Below the pieces are notes generated by a model, which did no database searches, was not told the DNA's origin, and was given only the letters and a program-made list of their open reading frames with translations. From Lachnospiraceae bacterium (GTDB lineage: Bacteria > Bacillota > Clostridia > Lachnospirales > Lachnospiraceae): a stretch of 64,000 nucleotides of DNA. Where the stretch lies: positions 62,001 through 126,000 of the forward strand of contig JAIKWF010000012.1 in assembly GCA_024685005.1 (NCBI GenBank), given 5' to 3'. Position 1 is the first letter of the stretch. Each line of letters begins with the position of its first letter. Made by a program: the position numbers and the translations under genes. Shown piece after piece: positions 24,796-33,588 of the stretch.

Positions 24796-27444
24796 TTATG
24801 CGCCGATCAAAGATGCGAGTACGTTTTCCGCTTCCTTCAGGCAATCCGGGATCCCTGCAGGATTCTTGCCGCCTGCCTGAGCCATATTGGGACGTCCGCC
24901 GCCGCCTCCCCCGACCTTGGGTGCAATGGCTTTGATCAGGTTTCCCGCATGGGCACCTTTTGCTACCACATCATCGGTAGCCATTACCATCAGGCTGACT
25001 TTACCGTCGTTTTCTCCCGCAAGCACGATCACGCCGCTTCCGATCTTTTCCTTGAGCTGATCGCCCAGATCACGAAGGCCGTTGCCGTCCACGCCTTTAA
25101 CAGCAGTTGCTAACAGTTTGACACCGCTAACTTCTTTTACCTGCTGCGAAACATCTCCGAGAGCTTCTTTGGCTGCTGCACTCTTTAAGGATTCATTCTC
25201 ACCGGTCAGGCTCTTTACCTGCTGCTGGAGGCTTTCGATCCTGCCGGCCAGCTGATCCGGTGAGGTTTTCAGCAGAGCACAGGCTTTTGCAAGCTCTTCT
25301 TCCATCTTCGCATAATATGTCGTCACGTTACTTCCCGTTACAGCCTCAATTCTTCTTACGCCGGCTGCAACTCCGCTTTCGGAAAGGATCTTGAAACTGC
25401 GGATCTTTCCCGTATTTTCCACATGTGTTCCTCCGCAAAGCTCCTTGGAGAAATCACCCATGGACACGACTCTTACAGAATCGCCGTATTTCTCACCGAA
25501 TAATGCCATAGCCCCCGTTGACTTGGCTTCTTCGATACTCATCACTTTTGTTTCCACCGTCAGATCTTCCGCGATCTTCTCATTTACGATGGCTTCGATC
25601 TTTGCCAGATCCTCACTCTTTACGGCTTCTCCGTAGGAAAAGTCAAATCTGGTCCTGTCGGGATCCTGATAGGAACCCTGCTGATGTACATCACTGCCGA
25701 GAACCTGCTGCAGTGCTGCCTGCAGAAGGTGGGTTGCGGAATGGTTCATGCAGGTAGCTTCTCTGGTGGCTTTGCAAACGCTAAGCTGCGCCTTGTCTGC
25801 CATTTTGATGCTGCCCTTTGTCACCTTACCCACATGGCCGATCCTTCCCTTGGGAAGCTTAACGGTATCGGTTACTTCAAATTCACCCTCCGCTGTTTTG
25901 ATCAGGCCTACATCGCCTTTCTGTCCACCCATGGTGGCATAGAACGGCGTAACATCCGTAACGATGGTTCCTTCTGTTCCTTCACTTAAGACATCAGCCA
26001 GGCCTTCACCGCCTGCAAGCGCGATGATTGTGCCTTCACCGGTCAGGGAATCATAGCCGGTAAACTGACTTGTCTGATCATCTCCCAGGCTGTCAAATAC
26101 AGATGTTTCAGCACTCTTCTGGGAGAAGTTTGCATTTTCTCTTGCCAGTTTCTTCTGAGCTTCCATAGCTGCGTCGAAGCCCTCTTTATCCACGCTGAGG
26201 CCTTCTTCCTCGGCCATCTCTACCGTCAGCTCATAAGGGAAGCCGAAGGTATCGTAGAGATAGAATGCGGATTTGCCGTCGATCTTGCCGGAAGCCTTCT
26301 GCTCGGAAAGGATCTTTTTGAATTCCTTCATACCGTTTTCCAGCGTAGATTCAAAACGCTCGATCTCTTTTTTCAGTTCTTTTAAGATAAACTCCCTGTT
26401 CTGAGTAAGCAGCGGGTAACTATCCGCGAATACGTCATCAATATAGATCGCTGCCGAGGAAAGGATATCCTCTACCTTCATGCCCAGCACTCTTGCATGA
26501 CGGATGGCACGACGGATCAGACGTCTCAATACATAGCCGGGGCCGCCGTTAGCAGGGAGCAACTTTGCCTCATCGCCGATGAGCATAACGGAAGTACGCA
26601 GATGATCCGCAACGATACGCATGGATCTGGTGAGTTTCTCGTCTGCTCCGTACTTAGCGCCGGAGGCTTTTTCGATATTTGCGATAACACCGGTAAACAG
26701 GTCTGTCTGATATACATCATCAATGCCGTTCAGGAACATCAGGTTACGTTCCAGACCCCAGCCGGTATCCACATTCTTCTGGGAAAGTGGCTTTAAGCTG
26801 CCGTCCTTTTGCTTGTCATACTGCATAAATACATCGTTACCGATCTCGGTATATTTTCCGCAGTGGCAGCCCGGTCTGCAGTTCGGACCGCAGGGCTCCT
26901 GATCGGATACATAGAACATCTCGGAGTCGGGACCGCAGGGACCGTATTCAAGCCCCCACCAGTTATCTTCCTTAGGCAGGAAAAATACGTTCTCAGGCTT
27001 AAAGCCGGAGGCGATCCTGTATTTTGCACCCTCTTCGTCTCTGGGTGCATTCTCATCCCCTTCGAAGACGGTGGCTGCCAGATGGTCTCTGTCAAACTCA
27101 AAAACATCTGTTAAAAGCTCGAAGCTCCACTTACATCTGTCTTCTTTGAAATAGTCTCCCAGACTCCAGGAGCCCATCATCTCAAAGAAGGTCAGGTGGC
27201 TCTTATCACCCACCCCGTCAATATCGTTGGTACGAACGCAGCCCTGCACGTTGCAGAGTCTGGTTCCCTTGGGATGCTTTTTTCCAAGCAGATAAGGCAT
27301 GATGGGCTGCATTCCCGCTACATTGAACATAGCGCCGGTGGAACCGTCCGATACAAGGGAAACAGCTCCCACGTCCACATGGCCTCTCTTTTCATAAAAC
27401 TCGATCCATTCTTTTCTTAACTCTTTCGATGTAATTTTTCTCAT
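24796..27444 (-). CDS. alaS: Alanyl-tRNA synthetase
   Basis: AlaRS charges tRNA-Ala. The class II core shows GMQPIMPYLLGKKHPKG and RLCNVQGCVRTNDID near the N-terminus. The editing domain has HSATH near residue 565 and CGGTH near residue 671, the zinc-binding HxxxH and CxxxH pair that clears mischarged Ser and Gly. A coiled coil and the C-Ala domain with GGGGGGRPNMAQAGG close the protein. Length, 882 residues, is full. It follows glyQS by 33 bp. There is no room for a T-box leader. Confidence 0.98.
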   Translation of the reverse strand: MRKITSKELRKEWIEFYEKRGHVDVGAVSLVSDGSTGAMFNVAGMQPIMPYLLGKKHPKGTRLCNVQGCVRTNDIDGVGDKSHLTFFEMMGSWSLGDYFKEDRCKWSFELLTDVFEFDRDHLAATVFEGDENAPRDEEGAKYRIASGFKPENVFFLPKEDNWWGLEYGPCGPDSEMFYVSDQEPCGPNCRPGCHCGKYTEIGNDVFMQYDKQKDGSLKPLSQKNVDTGWGLERNLMFLNGIDDVYQTDLFTGVIANIEKASGAKYGADEKLTRSMRIVADHLRTSVMLIGDEAKLLPANGGPGYVLRRLIRRAIRHARVLGMKVEDILSSAAIYIDDVFADSYPLLTQNREFILKELKKEIERFESTLENGMKEFKKILSEQKASGKIDGKSAFYLYDTFGFPYELTVEMAEEEGLSVDKEGFDAAMEAQKKLARENANFSQKSAETSVFDSLGDDQTSQFTGYDSLTGEGTIIALAGGEGLADVLSEGTEGTIVTDVTPFYATMGGQKGDVGLIKTAEGEFEVTDTVKLPKGRIGHVGKVTKGSIKMADKAQLSVCKATREATCMNHSATHLLQAALQQVLGSDVHQQGSYQDPDRTRFDFSYGEAVKSEDLAKIEAIVNEKIAEDLTVETKVMSIEEAKSTGAMALFGEKYGDSVRVVSMGDFSKELCGGTHVENTGKIRSFKILSESGVAAGVRRIEAVTGSNVTTYYAKMEEELAKACALLKTSPDQLAGRIESLQQQVKSLTGENESLKSAAAKEALGDVSQQVKEVSGVKLLATAVKGVDGNGLRDLGDQLKEKIGSGVIVLAGENDGKVSLMVMATDDVVAKGAHAGNLIKAIAPKVGGGGGGRPNMAQAGGKNPAGIPDCLKEAENVLASLIGA

Positions 27445-27477
27445 GACATTAACCTTTCCCGATGCAATGTATTGATA

Positions 27478-28875
27478 TCAGAATGAAAATTTATCTCTGA
27501 AATAGCTGTCCAGCTCGTCGATCTTCACACGCTCCTGCTCCATGGAATCACGGAAACGTACGGTTACGCAGCCGTCTGTCTCGGAGTCAAAATCGTAGGT
27601 AACGCAGAAGGGCGTTCCGATCTCATCCTGACGACGATAACGCTTTCCGATATTTCCTCTGTCATCAAATTCGCAGTAGTAGGTCTTGGAAAGCTGCTCA
27701 TAGATCTTCTCTGCGCCTTCGTTGAGCTTCTTGGAAAGCGGCAGGATACCGATCTTAACCGGTGCCAGTGCGGGATGGAACCGCAGCACGGTACGCATAT
27801 CGGGTTTGTCCTCGGTGCCGATGTTTTCCTCATCATATGCAGCACAAAGGAAGGCCAGTACAACACGGTCCGCGCCCAGTGAAGGCTCGATAACGTAAGG
27901 CACGTATTTTTCGTTCTTGGTATCATCAAAGTAGCTCATATCCTGACCGGAAGTATTCTGATGCTGGGTCAGGTCGTAATCGGTACGATCTGCAATACCC
28001 CAAAGCTCGCCCCATCCGAAGGGGAACAGGAACTCAATATCCGTGGTTCCTTTGGAATAGAACGCCAGCTCTTCCGGATCATGGTCACGAAGGCGCATCT
28101 CATCTTCTTTGATGCCGAGGGAAAGGAGCCAGTCACGGCAGAAGCCGCGCCAGTACTCAAACCATTTCAGGTCTGTTCCGGGCTCACAGAAGAATTCCAG
28201 CTCCATCTGCTCAAACTCTCTGGTACGGAAGGTGAAGTTACCGGGTGTGATCTCATTTCGGAAGCTCTTTCCGATCTGTGCGATACCGAAGGGGATCTTT
28301 TTCCGGCTGGTACGCTGTACGTTTTTAAAGTTTACAAAAATACCCTGTGCGGTCTCCGGACGAAGATATACGGTGTTTTTCGCATCTTCCGTTACGCCCT
28401 GGAAGGTCTTGAACATCAGGTTGAACTGTCTGATATCGGTAAAATTGTGCTTGCCGCAGGTAGGGCAGGGTACGTTGTGATCCTCGATAAACTGCTTCAT
28501 TTCTTCATTGGAATAAGCATCAATGGGCTTATCCAGCGTGATATTGTTCTCGCCTGCAAAGGCCTCGATGATCTGATCCGCACGGAATCTCTCATGGCAC
28601 TCCTTACAATCCATCAGAGGATCGGAAAAGCCTCCTAAATGTCCGGAAGCGACCCAGGTCTGGGGATTCATCAGGATGGCGCAGTCCACACCCACGTTAT
28701 AAGGGCTTTCCTGTACAAACTTCTGCCACCATGCTTTTTTTACATTATTTTTCAGCTCCACGCCGAGATTACCGTAATCCCAGGTGTTGGCCAGTCCGCC
28801 GTAGATCTCGGATCCGGGATAGATAAATCCTCTTCCTTTTGCCAGCGCGATGATCTTTTCCATTGTCTTTTCCAT
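27478..28875 (-). CDS. glyQS: Glycyl-tRNA synthetase, dimeric (alpha2) type
   Basis: This is the single-chain class II GlyRS found in many Gram-positives, not the alpha2-beta2 enzyme. Seen are the N-terminal [20 protein letters not shown], a zinc-ribbon pair around [10 protein letters not shown] and [11 protein letters not shown], motif 2 [19 protein letters not shown] and motif 3-like [13 protein letters not shown]. The anticodon-binding domain is C-terminal. Length, 465 residues, is typical. The ATG at 28875 has AAAGGAG upstream. The 55-bp gap before it holds no T-box. Confidence 0.97.
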   Translation of the reverse strand: MEKTMEKIIALAKGRGFIYPGSEIYGGLANTWDYGNLGVELKNNVKKAWWQKFVQESPYNVGVDCAILMNPQTWVASGHLGGFSDPLMDCKECHERFRADQIIEAFAGENNITLDKPIDAYSNEEMKQFIEDHNVPCPTCGKHNFTDIRQFNLMFKTFQGVTEDAKNTVYLRPETAQGIFVNFKNVQRTSRKKIPFGIAQIGKSFRNEITPGNFTFRTREFEQMELEFFCEPGTDLKWFEYWRGFCRDWLLSLGIKEDEMRLRDHDPEELAFYSKGTTDIEFLFPFGWGELWGIADRTDYDLTQHQNTSGQDMSYFDDTKNEKYVPYVIEPSLGADRVVLAFLCAAYDEENIGTEDKPDMRTVLRFHPALAPVKIGILPLSKKLNEGAEKIYEQLSKTYYCEFDDRGNIGKRYRRQDEIGTPFCVTYDFDSETDGCVTVRFRDSMEQERVKIDELDSYFRDKFSF

Positions 28876-28930
28876 TGTGCTTCTCCTTTATATATGTTCT
28901 TAATATACTGTCCTGTTTTGCCGGGCCTGT

Positions 28931-29521
28931 CTATTCATAGATCACAAAGCCCTGCTGCATATCTGCATTCAGAACTGCTTTTCCTGTTTCCGTAATGTCC
29001 ATATTATCGCTGACGGCAATGATCTTGCCGGGAACAACAACCTGCAGCGGCTCTTCAATTACCGCCACTTTTTTCTCTCCCATCACGGAGAGAGCTTCTT
29101 CCCCTACGGTCTGTCCCTGGTCATCCTTCATCACCGGCAGCTTCATACCGGCTGCAGTCATCTTGGAAAGGGTGCCTACAAACAGTTCTTTGTGATTGAA
29201 GGCTGTGTAAAGATCTGCCCGGTCATAATCGATCTCGACCCGCAGCATCTTGTCTTCTCCTAATCCAAACTCCTTTAATGTGATCTCTTCCTTCTCCCCT
29301 GTATTCAGCGAACCGATCTGCTCCTCGATCTGGGCTTTCAGCTCGGTTTCGTTGTAATAACTCTGGTCAAAGCTTTCCACGATCACCTGGGTGACCTTGT
29401 CGTTTTTATCTAAAATGATCCCGTTGCCGTCACAGCTGACCGCTTCCTGTCCCGGCGCGCTGCATCCCATCAGCAGCACTGCCGCAAGTACAGGCAGGAT
29501 CCTTCTTTTGTATTGTTTCAT
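28931..29521 (-). CDS. Predicted lipoprotein of unknown function
   Basis: The chosen ATG at 29521 has AGAGG seven bases upstream and opens a type II signal peptide: KQYKRRILPVLAAVLL followed by lipobox MGC, so the mature protein would be lipid-anchored outside. The 196-residue product has no motif I know. The mature part is acidic with a mixed strand-helix pattern. An upstream in-frame extension to 29632 lacks a ribosome binding site and overlaps the promoter. It has its own promoter and lies between the polyamine-type module and glyQS, so it may be read through by the former. Confidence 0.8.
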   Translation of the reverse strand: MKQYKRRILPVLAAVLLMGCSAPGQEAVSCDGNGIILDKNDKVTQVIVESFDQSYYNETELKAQIEEQIGSLNTGEKEEITLKEFGLGEDKMLRVEIDYDRADLYTAFNHKELFVGTLSKMTAAGMKLPVMKDDQGQTVGEEALSVMGEKKVAVIEEPLQVVVPGKIIAVSDNMDITETGKAVLNADMQQGFVIYE

Positions 29522-29603
29522 ATATTTTCCTCTGATCTGCCCTCCGGGGCAAAAATTAATGCCGCTGACACTGCCTCGCAAAAGCAGCATCATGCGACAA
29601 TAT

Positions 29604-29632
29604 ATTATACAGACAAACGGGCTCTTTTTCAA
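29604..29632 (-). promoter_or_regulatory. Sigma-70-type promoter for the 28931-29521 lipoprotein gene
   Basis: On the minus strand: -35 TTGAAA at 29632-29627, 17-bp spacer, perfect -10 TATAAT at 29609-29604. The start codon is 82 bp further on, leaving an untranslated leader in which I see no clear terminator. Confidence 0.65.
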
Positions 29633-29648
29633 GTGAAATAAAATATCT

Positions 29649-31154
29649 CTATCGCCACTCTTCCTCTGCTTTATTATAATACTCCATCAAAACGGGCTTT
29701 GTCAGACGGTTAACCTCCACATCCTGCGCCATCTCGTCTTTTCCGAAGCAAAACAGGGCCGAAACATTCTCTCCGGAAAGGTATTTCGTTTCCACATCAA
29801 AGTCAATGGTTTCCGTCAGATCCCGGCAGCTGGCCATATTAAAGCCCCAGTCGCCGAATGCGGGCACCTCCAGATGGTAAGCCTTGACATGCAATCCTTC
29901 GCTGGCAATGGTCTTGTTGATGCACCAAAAGGCCTCTGTTGCATAGTAAGGGGAGGTGGACTGAACCACCAGCACCCCCTCCGGGGTCAGGCAGTTTTTG
30001 CACATCCGGTAAAAGACATTGGAATACAGCTTGTTTAAGGACTCGGAGTTGGGATCGGGAAGATCCACAATGATCAGATCATAGCTTTCCTTGCAATGCT
30101 CCAGATACTCATAAGCATCCTGATTGTAAACGGTAAGCTTTTCCGAAAGAAGGCTGTTTTGATTGATCTGTGTGATATTTTCATTGGTGCTGCAGATCCG
30201 GATCATTTCGGCATCCAGATCGCACAGGTCGATATGCTTTACCTCTCCGTATTTCAGCACTTCCCTTACCGCCAGGCCATCTCCGCCGCCCAGGATCAGC
30301 ACCTTTTCCCTGGTTTGCAGCTCGTTCATGGGAACATGAACAAGGGCCTCATGATAGCGGTACTCGTCTGCGGTGGAAAACTGGCAGTTGCCGTCAATGA
30401 ACAGTCGAACGTCATCCTTATGCTTTGTCATGACGATCTTCTGATAAGGCGTCTGCTCCCGCAGGATCACCCGGTCCTGATACAGCCCCCCTTCAATGGC
30501 ATCCGAGATGTTATCGGAAAAGATCATGCCCATCAGCATTGCGCCTCCCAAAAGGACTGCAATGGTCCGGTAGACCCCTACGGGTTTGATCCTGCCGGCG
30601 AATTTCCACATGATCAGAAGTGCCGCACAAATATTTAAAAAGCCGCATAAAAAGGAAGTGGCAAAATATCCCAGCTTCGGCAAAAGAAGCAGGGGAAAAG
30701 CGATAGATCCGATGAGACCTCCGATGTAATCAAAGCTGAAAATGGAGGAAAGTGTGACCTTTAAGTTGTTTTCATCCTGCTCTATGATCCTGGTCATCAC
30801 CGGGATCTCCGCCCCGGCAAATCCTCCGATGATAATGATCACCAGATACATGACCACCGCATAATTGGAGACATAGATATTGGCAAGAAAAAGGATCAGC
30901 GAGCTGACACCGCCGATGACGCCGATCCCCAATTCTATGGTAATAAAAATATGAAACAGATTTTTGGAACAATACTTGGACAGATAAGACCCCAGTCCCA
31001 GGGACGCCATGTACAGTCCTATAGTAACGGAATACTGCAGGGTACTGTTTCCAAGAAGGTAAGAACTCACTGCGCTGATGATCAGTTCATAGCACATGGA
31101 ACACCCTGAAATGATCAGGGTCGTCAGCATCAGCAGTCTGTATTTTTTGCTCAT
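29649..31154 (-). CDS. speE: Membrane-anchored spermidine synthase-like aminopropyltransferase
   Basis: Two halves are fused. Residues 1-215 hold about seven hydrophobic helices of the transporter-like domain found in 'long' spermidine synthases. Residues 220-500 form the SAM-dependent Rossmann domain: FIDGNCQFSTADEYRYHE substrate loop, LILGGGDGLAVREVL nucleotide site, DLDAEM ribose contact, and IIVDLPDPNSE with the active-site Asp. The usual product is spermidine from putrescine and decarboxylated SAM, but the acceptor in this branch is unknown. It is the last gene of a five-gene module with a SpeD homologue, DUF350 and DUF4178, 18 bp after DUF350. Confidence 0.88.
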   Translation of the reverse strand: MSKKYRLLMLTTLIISGCSMCYELIISAVSSYLLGNSTLQYSVTIGLYMASLGLGSYLSKYCSKNLFHIFITIELGIGVIGGVSSLILFLANIYVSNYAVVMYLVIIIIGGFAGAEIPVMTRIIEQDENNLKVTLSSIFSFDYIGGLIGSIAFPLLLLPKLGYFATSFLCGFLNICAALLIMWKFAGRIKPVGVYRTIAVLLGGAMLMGMIFSDNISDAIEGGLYQDRVILREQTPYQKIVMTKHKDDVRLFIDGNCQFSTADEYRYHEALVHVPMNELQTREKVLILGGGDGLAVREVLKYGEVKHIDLCDLDAEMIRICSTNENITQINQNSLLSEKLTVYNQDAYEYLEHCKESYDLIIVDLPDPNSESLNKLYSNVFYRMCKNCLTPEGVLVVQSTSPYYATEAFWCINKTIASEGLHVKAYHLEVPAFGDWGFNMASCRDLTETIDFDVETKYLSGENVSALFCFGKDEMAQDVEVNRLTKPVLMEYYNKAEEEWR

Positions 31155-31172
31155 AAAAACATCCTTCGCACG

Positions 31173-31589
31173 TTACTGGATCACACCGCTGACAATCATT
31201 GCAACGCCCATAAAGATACCGAAGATCATGATGCCGGCAGCTTCATTCTTTTTCTCAAGTTCCACATTAAAGTTGAATTTCCGGTTTACGATATCCACTG
31301 CGAAATAGCCGATGATGAATGCCAGCACACCTATAGCCGCATAAATGACCGTATTGAGGACACCGTCCAAAAGCTGTTCATGCTCCGATACGGTAAAGGT
31401 AAGGATGGCGGAACGGATGATCAGACCAAGTCCCATATAGATTCCCGCTGACACCCAGCCTACCGCTTTGTTTCCTTCCTGAATTTCCTTGGGGAAATCC
31501 GCCGGAATGATCAGGTCGATGATCAGATAACCGATCATCATCACCGCAAGTCCTACCACAAGATACACAGCTGTCTCCAATGCAAACAT
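31173..31589 (-). CDS. DUF350 (YjfL-like) integral membrane protein
   Basis: This 138-residue protein has four helices arranged as an internal duplication. GLAVMMIGYLIIDLIIP...EGNKAVGWVSAGIYMGLGLIIRS is mirrored by GVLAFIIGYFAVDIVNR...KKNEAAGIMIFGIFMGVAMIVSG. The paired G-Y-x-x-x-D and N-x-A-x-G motifs are the DUF350 hallmark. Escherichia coli YjfL belongs to this family and is encoded with a glutathionylspermidine-synthase-like protein (YjfC), so a polyamine-linked context recurs. Role unknown, possibly a small channel or membrane partner of the adjacent enzyme. It lies between the DUF4178 gene (95-bp gap) and speE (18-bp gap). Confidence 0.9.
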   Translation of the reverse strand: MFALETAVYLVVGLAVMMIGYLIIDLIIPADFPKEIQEGNKAVGWVSAGIYMGLGLIIRSAILTFTVSEHEQLLDGVLNTVIYAAIGVLAFIIGYFAVDIVNRKFNFNVELEKKNEAAGIMIFGIFMGVAMIVSGVIQ

Positions 31590-31684
31590 ATTTTTTCCCT
31601 CCTGTACTTTATACGATATGTTTTCTCTGCTGTTTTTGCTTCCGTTTTCTTCGCCCCGCCGGTTTATGATTCCCGGCAGACCGG

Positions 31685-32758
31685 CTATTTCCCTCCCCCG
31701 CTGGAAGAGCTTCTGCTGTTGATGCTGCTCTGCCTTACGGAGCTTGAATAGGAATCAAAATACCCGTTCCCCAGGTTGTGGATCGTATCTCCCTGATAAG
31801 AGGTATAGGCCGAAGGCGTTCTCTTAAAGGAGCTTGCATCCTTGCTGTAGCTGGAAGAATAATAGTGGCTCCGGTACCATCTTGCTCCGGTTTTGGAGGC
31901 TTTATATGGGGTATTGTCCGAAGTATAATTGTACTTCCTGTTGGAGATCTGGACTAAAACCCTGTTAGGTTCATTCTCCGGATGGTAAACGAGACAATAC
32001 TCCTTTTTCGTTACGATGGCGATCTCTTCATCGGGGTTATCGTCCTTTTGGGTGACGCACTGGGTATCCCCTTCGATGCCGTCTATGATCTCCTTTGCCA
32101 CCTGATCTGTGGTGAAAGTCGCTTTGCTTTGGTATACATCCGCTTTTTGTTTTTCATTTCCGGTTATGGATGTCACATAGCTGTAATTGTTTGATTTTTT
32201 CAAAAAATTGTCGATCCGCTTGTGAGTCAGGCTGAATCCCGTTGTATCCATCCAGGCTCCCACCACGGTGAAGCATACATATAAGAACACAACTGCTGTC
32301 AGCCATCCCATGCCCGATTTTTTCTTGGGCGGTTCTTCAAATCCCGTTACTGCAATCTCATTTGCATCCAGATAATATCCGGTGGAATACTCCGTCCCGT
32401 CATCCCAGATCTCAACCGAAAGGGTCTTTTCTTCCGTTTCGTCCTCAAACTCCACGAAGTTGGCACTATCGCCCCGCTCCACGTCCACGTCGCCGCCACA
32501 GGAGACTACCACCTGTCTGCCTTCGTCCACTTTCTTCCATTCCGGTCCGATATTGCCGCCCACTTTATTCTCCGGCTTGGAAATGGAATACTCTTTATAC
32601 ACCTCGTCAATAGACAACCAGCGCTCTCCCTGATTTGTGGAAAGCCGGTATTCCTTCCACCGGTTATTGCGATCCTGGGGATTGGCATATTCGATAAAGC
32701 CTATGACTTTTGCATCGATGCCATCCACCCGAAGTTTTGTTCCGACTCTGATATCCAT
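31685..32758 (-). CDS. DUF4178-TM-DUF4247 fusion protein
   Basis: The N-terminal 140 residues form two beta-rich DUF4178-like units (VGTKLRVDGIDAKVIGF... and GRQVVVSCGGDVDVERGDSANF...), each ending in a WDD- or ERWLS-type motif. A single membrane helix follows at about residues 150-170. The C-terminal part, about residues 175-357, ends in a Tyr/Ser-rich tail (YYSSSYSKDASSFKRTPSAYTSY) resembling DUF4247. In other Firmicutes DUF4178 and DUF4247 are often separate neighbours, so this looks like a fusion. No catalytic residues are evident. Both family names are recalled by pattern and not searched. It lies 24 bp after speD. Confidence 0.75.
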   Translation of the reverse strand: MDIRVGTKLRVDGIDAKVIGFIEYANPQDRNNRWKEYRLSTNQGERWLSIDEVYKEYSISKPENKVGGNIGPEWKKVDEGRQVVVSCGGDVDVERGDSANFVEFEDETEEKTLSVEIWDDGTEYSTGYYLDANEIAVTGFEEPPKKKSGMGWLTAVVFLYVCFTVVGAWMDTTGFSLTHKRIDNFLKKSNNYSYVTSITGNEKQKADVYQSKATFTTDQVAKEIIDGIEGDTQCVTQKDDNPDEEIAIVTKKEYCLVYHPENEPNRVLVQISNRKYNYTSDNTPYKASKTGARWYRSHYYSSSYSKDASSFKRTPSAYTSYQGDTIHNLGNGYFDSYSSSVRQSSINSRSSSSGGGK

Positions 32759-32782
32759 TTGTTTCTCCCCTTGGGTTAAGTG

Positions 32783-33118
32783 TTACTGACCGATCCTGCG
32801 TTCAACCGTCTGCACACAGATTTTTTCTGCGCCGAACAGCTGCTGCAGTTTTGCTGAGATCCCCTCAGCCACGCTGCCTGTACAGGAAAAAATATCCACC
32901 GCCGCATATCCGTGTTCCGGCCAGGTGTGTATGGAAAAATGCGATGTGGTGATCACCGCAAAATAGGTCACTCCTATGGGCTCAAATTCGTGCATACACT
33001 CTTCCACGATATCGGCGCCCACAAAACGGATCGCTTCCCGGGCTGCCTTTCTGATCCGCTCAGGATCATCCAGTATTTCGCCGCAGCCGTACAGATCCGC
33101 AATCAGTTGCTTTGCCAT
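32783..33118 (-). CDS. speD: SpeD-like pyruvoyl decarboxylase (S-adenosylmethionine decarboxylase family)
   Basis: Short class 1B AdoMetDC proteins cleave themselves at a Glu-Ser bond, the Ser becoming the pyruvoyl cofactor. The 111-residue product has the family core SIHTWPEHGYAAVDIFSC, with the processing Ser, the His of SIHTW and the Cys of IFSC retained. However the residue before the Ser is Thr (ITTSHFS) where SpeD proteins have Glu (ESH). It may therefore process poorly or have another substrate, since SpeD relatives that decarboxylate ornithine or arginine are known. It lies 19 bp after the zinc-ribbon gene and 24 bp before DUF4178. Confidence 0.88.
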   Translation of the reverse strand: MAKQLIADLYGCGEILDDPERIRKAAREAIRFVGADIVEECMHEFEPIGVTYFAVITTSHFSIHTWPEHGYAAVDIFSCTGSVAEGISAKLQQLFGAEKICVQTVERRIGQ

Positions 33119-33137
33119 CTTTTTACCGTCTCCCGAT

Positions 33138-33467
33138 TTATTTTTTCCAAAAAGAAAACCCGGTGAGTTTATGACGTGTTCCGTAATTGCCGTCTGCTTC
33201 TTTCTTCAGGGCACCGCAGCCTTTGCAGACCGTGGCATCCGATCTGTTATAGGTGCTGCAGTAAGAACACATCCAATCCGGTTCATTTGTGGTTTTGGCG
33301 GCTTCCTCTTTTGTAAGCACCGCTCCCTGCAAATCATCCGGAAGATAAAACCGGGTTTCCGGTCCTCTGGGACTTCCGCACTGCTGACATTCCCCATACC
33401 TTGCTTTGATGCCGGTATTCCCGCAGTATGCGCAGTCCCACAGGCCTTCAATTCTCTTAGATTCCAT
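33138..33467 (-). CDS. Protein with two RanBP2-type zinc ribbons
   Basis: The 109-residue product carries two zinc ribbons. The first is WDCAYCGNTGIKARYGECQQCG, read as C-x2-C-x11-C-x2-C. The second is WMCSYCSTYNRSDATVCKGC, an exact W-x-C-x2-C-x3-N-x6-C-x2-C RanBP2 pattern. Such ribbons bind protein, ubiquitin or single-stranded RNA in eukaryotes, and their bacterial role is unknown. The ATG at 33467 has GAGGTGG five bases upstream; a GTG at 33476 lies within that site and is rejected. It is the first gene of the speD-DUF4178-DUF350-speE module and may be its adaptor. Confidence 0.85.
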   Translation of the reverse strand: MESKRIEGLWDCAYCGNTGIKARYGECQQCGSPRGPETRFYLPDDLQGAVLTKEEAAKTTNEPDWMCSYCSTYNRSDATVCKGCGALKKEADGNYGTRHKLTGFSFWKK

Positions 33468-33485
33468 AGTTTCCACCTCATTGAT

Positions 33486-33514
33486 AGTCTACTATTTCCC
33501 ATCCCAAAGTGCAA
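33486..33514 (-). promoter_or_regulatory. Possible promoter of the zinc-ribbon/speD/DUF4178/DUF350/speE module
   Basis: On the minus strand: TTGCAC at 33514-33509, 17-bp spacer, TAGACT at 33491-33486. Matches are moderate (three and four of six). The start would lie very close to the ribosome binding site. It lies back to back with the ABC-F promoter. Confidence 0.3.
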
Positions 33515-33531
33515 CAAAAACGTAATACGGG

Positions 33532-33560
33532 TTGCATTCTTTTGGGGTTTCTGCTATGAT
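33532..33560 (+). promoter_or_regulatory. Sigma-70-type promoter of the ABC-F gene
   Basis: -35 TTGCAT at 33532-33537, 17-bp spacer, -10 TATGAT at 33555-33560. Transcription would start near 33567, giving a leader of about 235 nt before the ABC-F start codon. That leader holds the leader-peptide ORF and the attenuator. Confidence 0.6.
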
Positions 33561-33588
33561 ACTGAAAAATCATCACAGGAGGAAACCA

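Noticed and set aside
28876..28930. A T-box leader before glyQS
   Set aside because: The 55-bp gap is too short for specifier and antiterminator domains, and no AGGGTGG-type motif is present.
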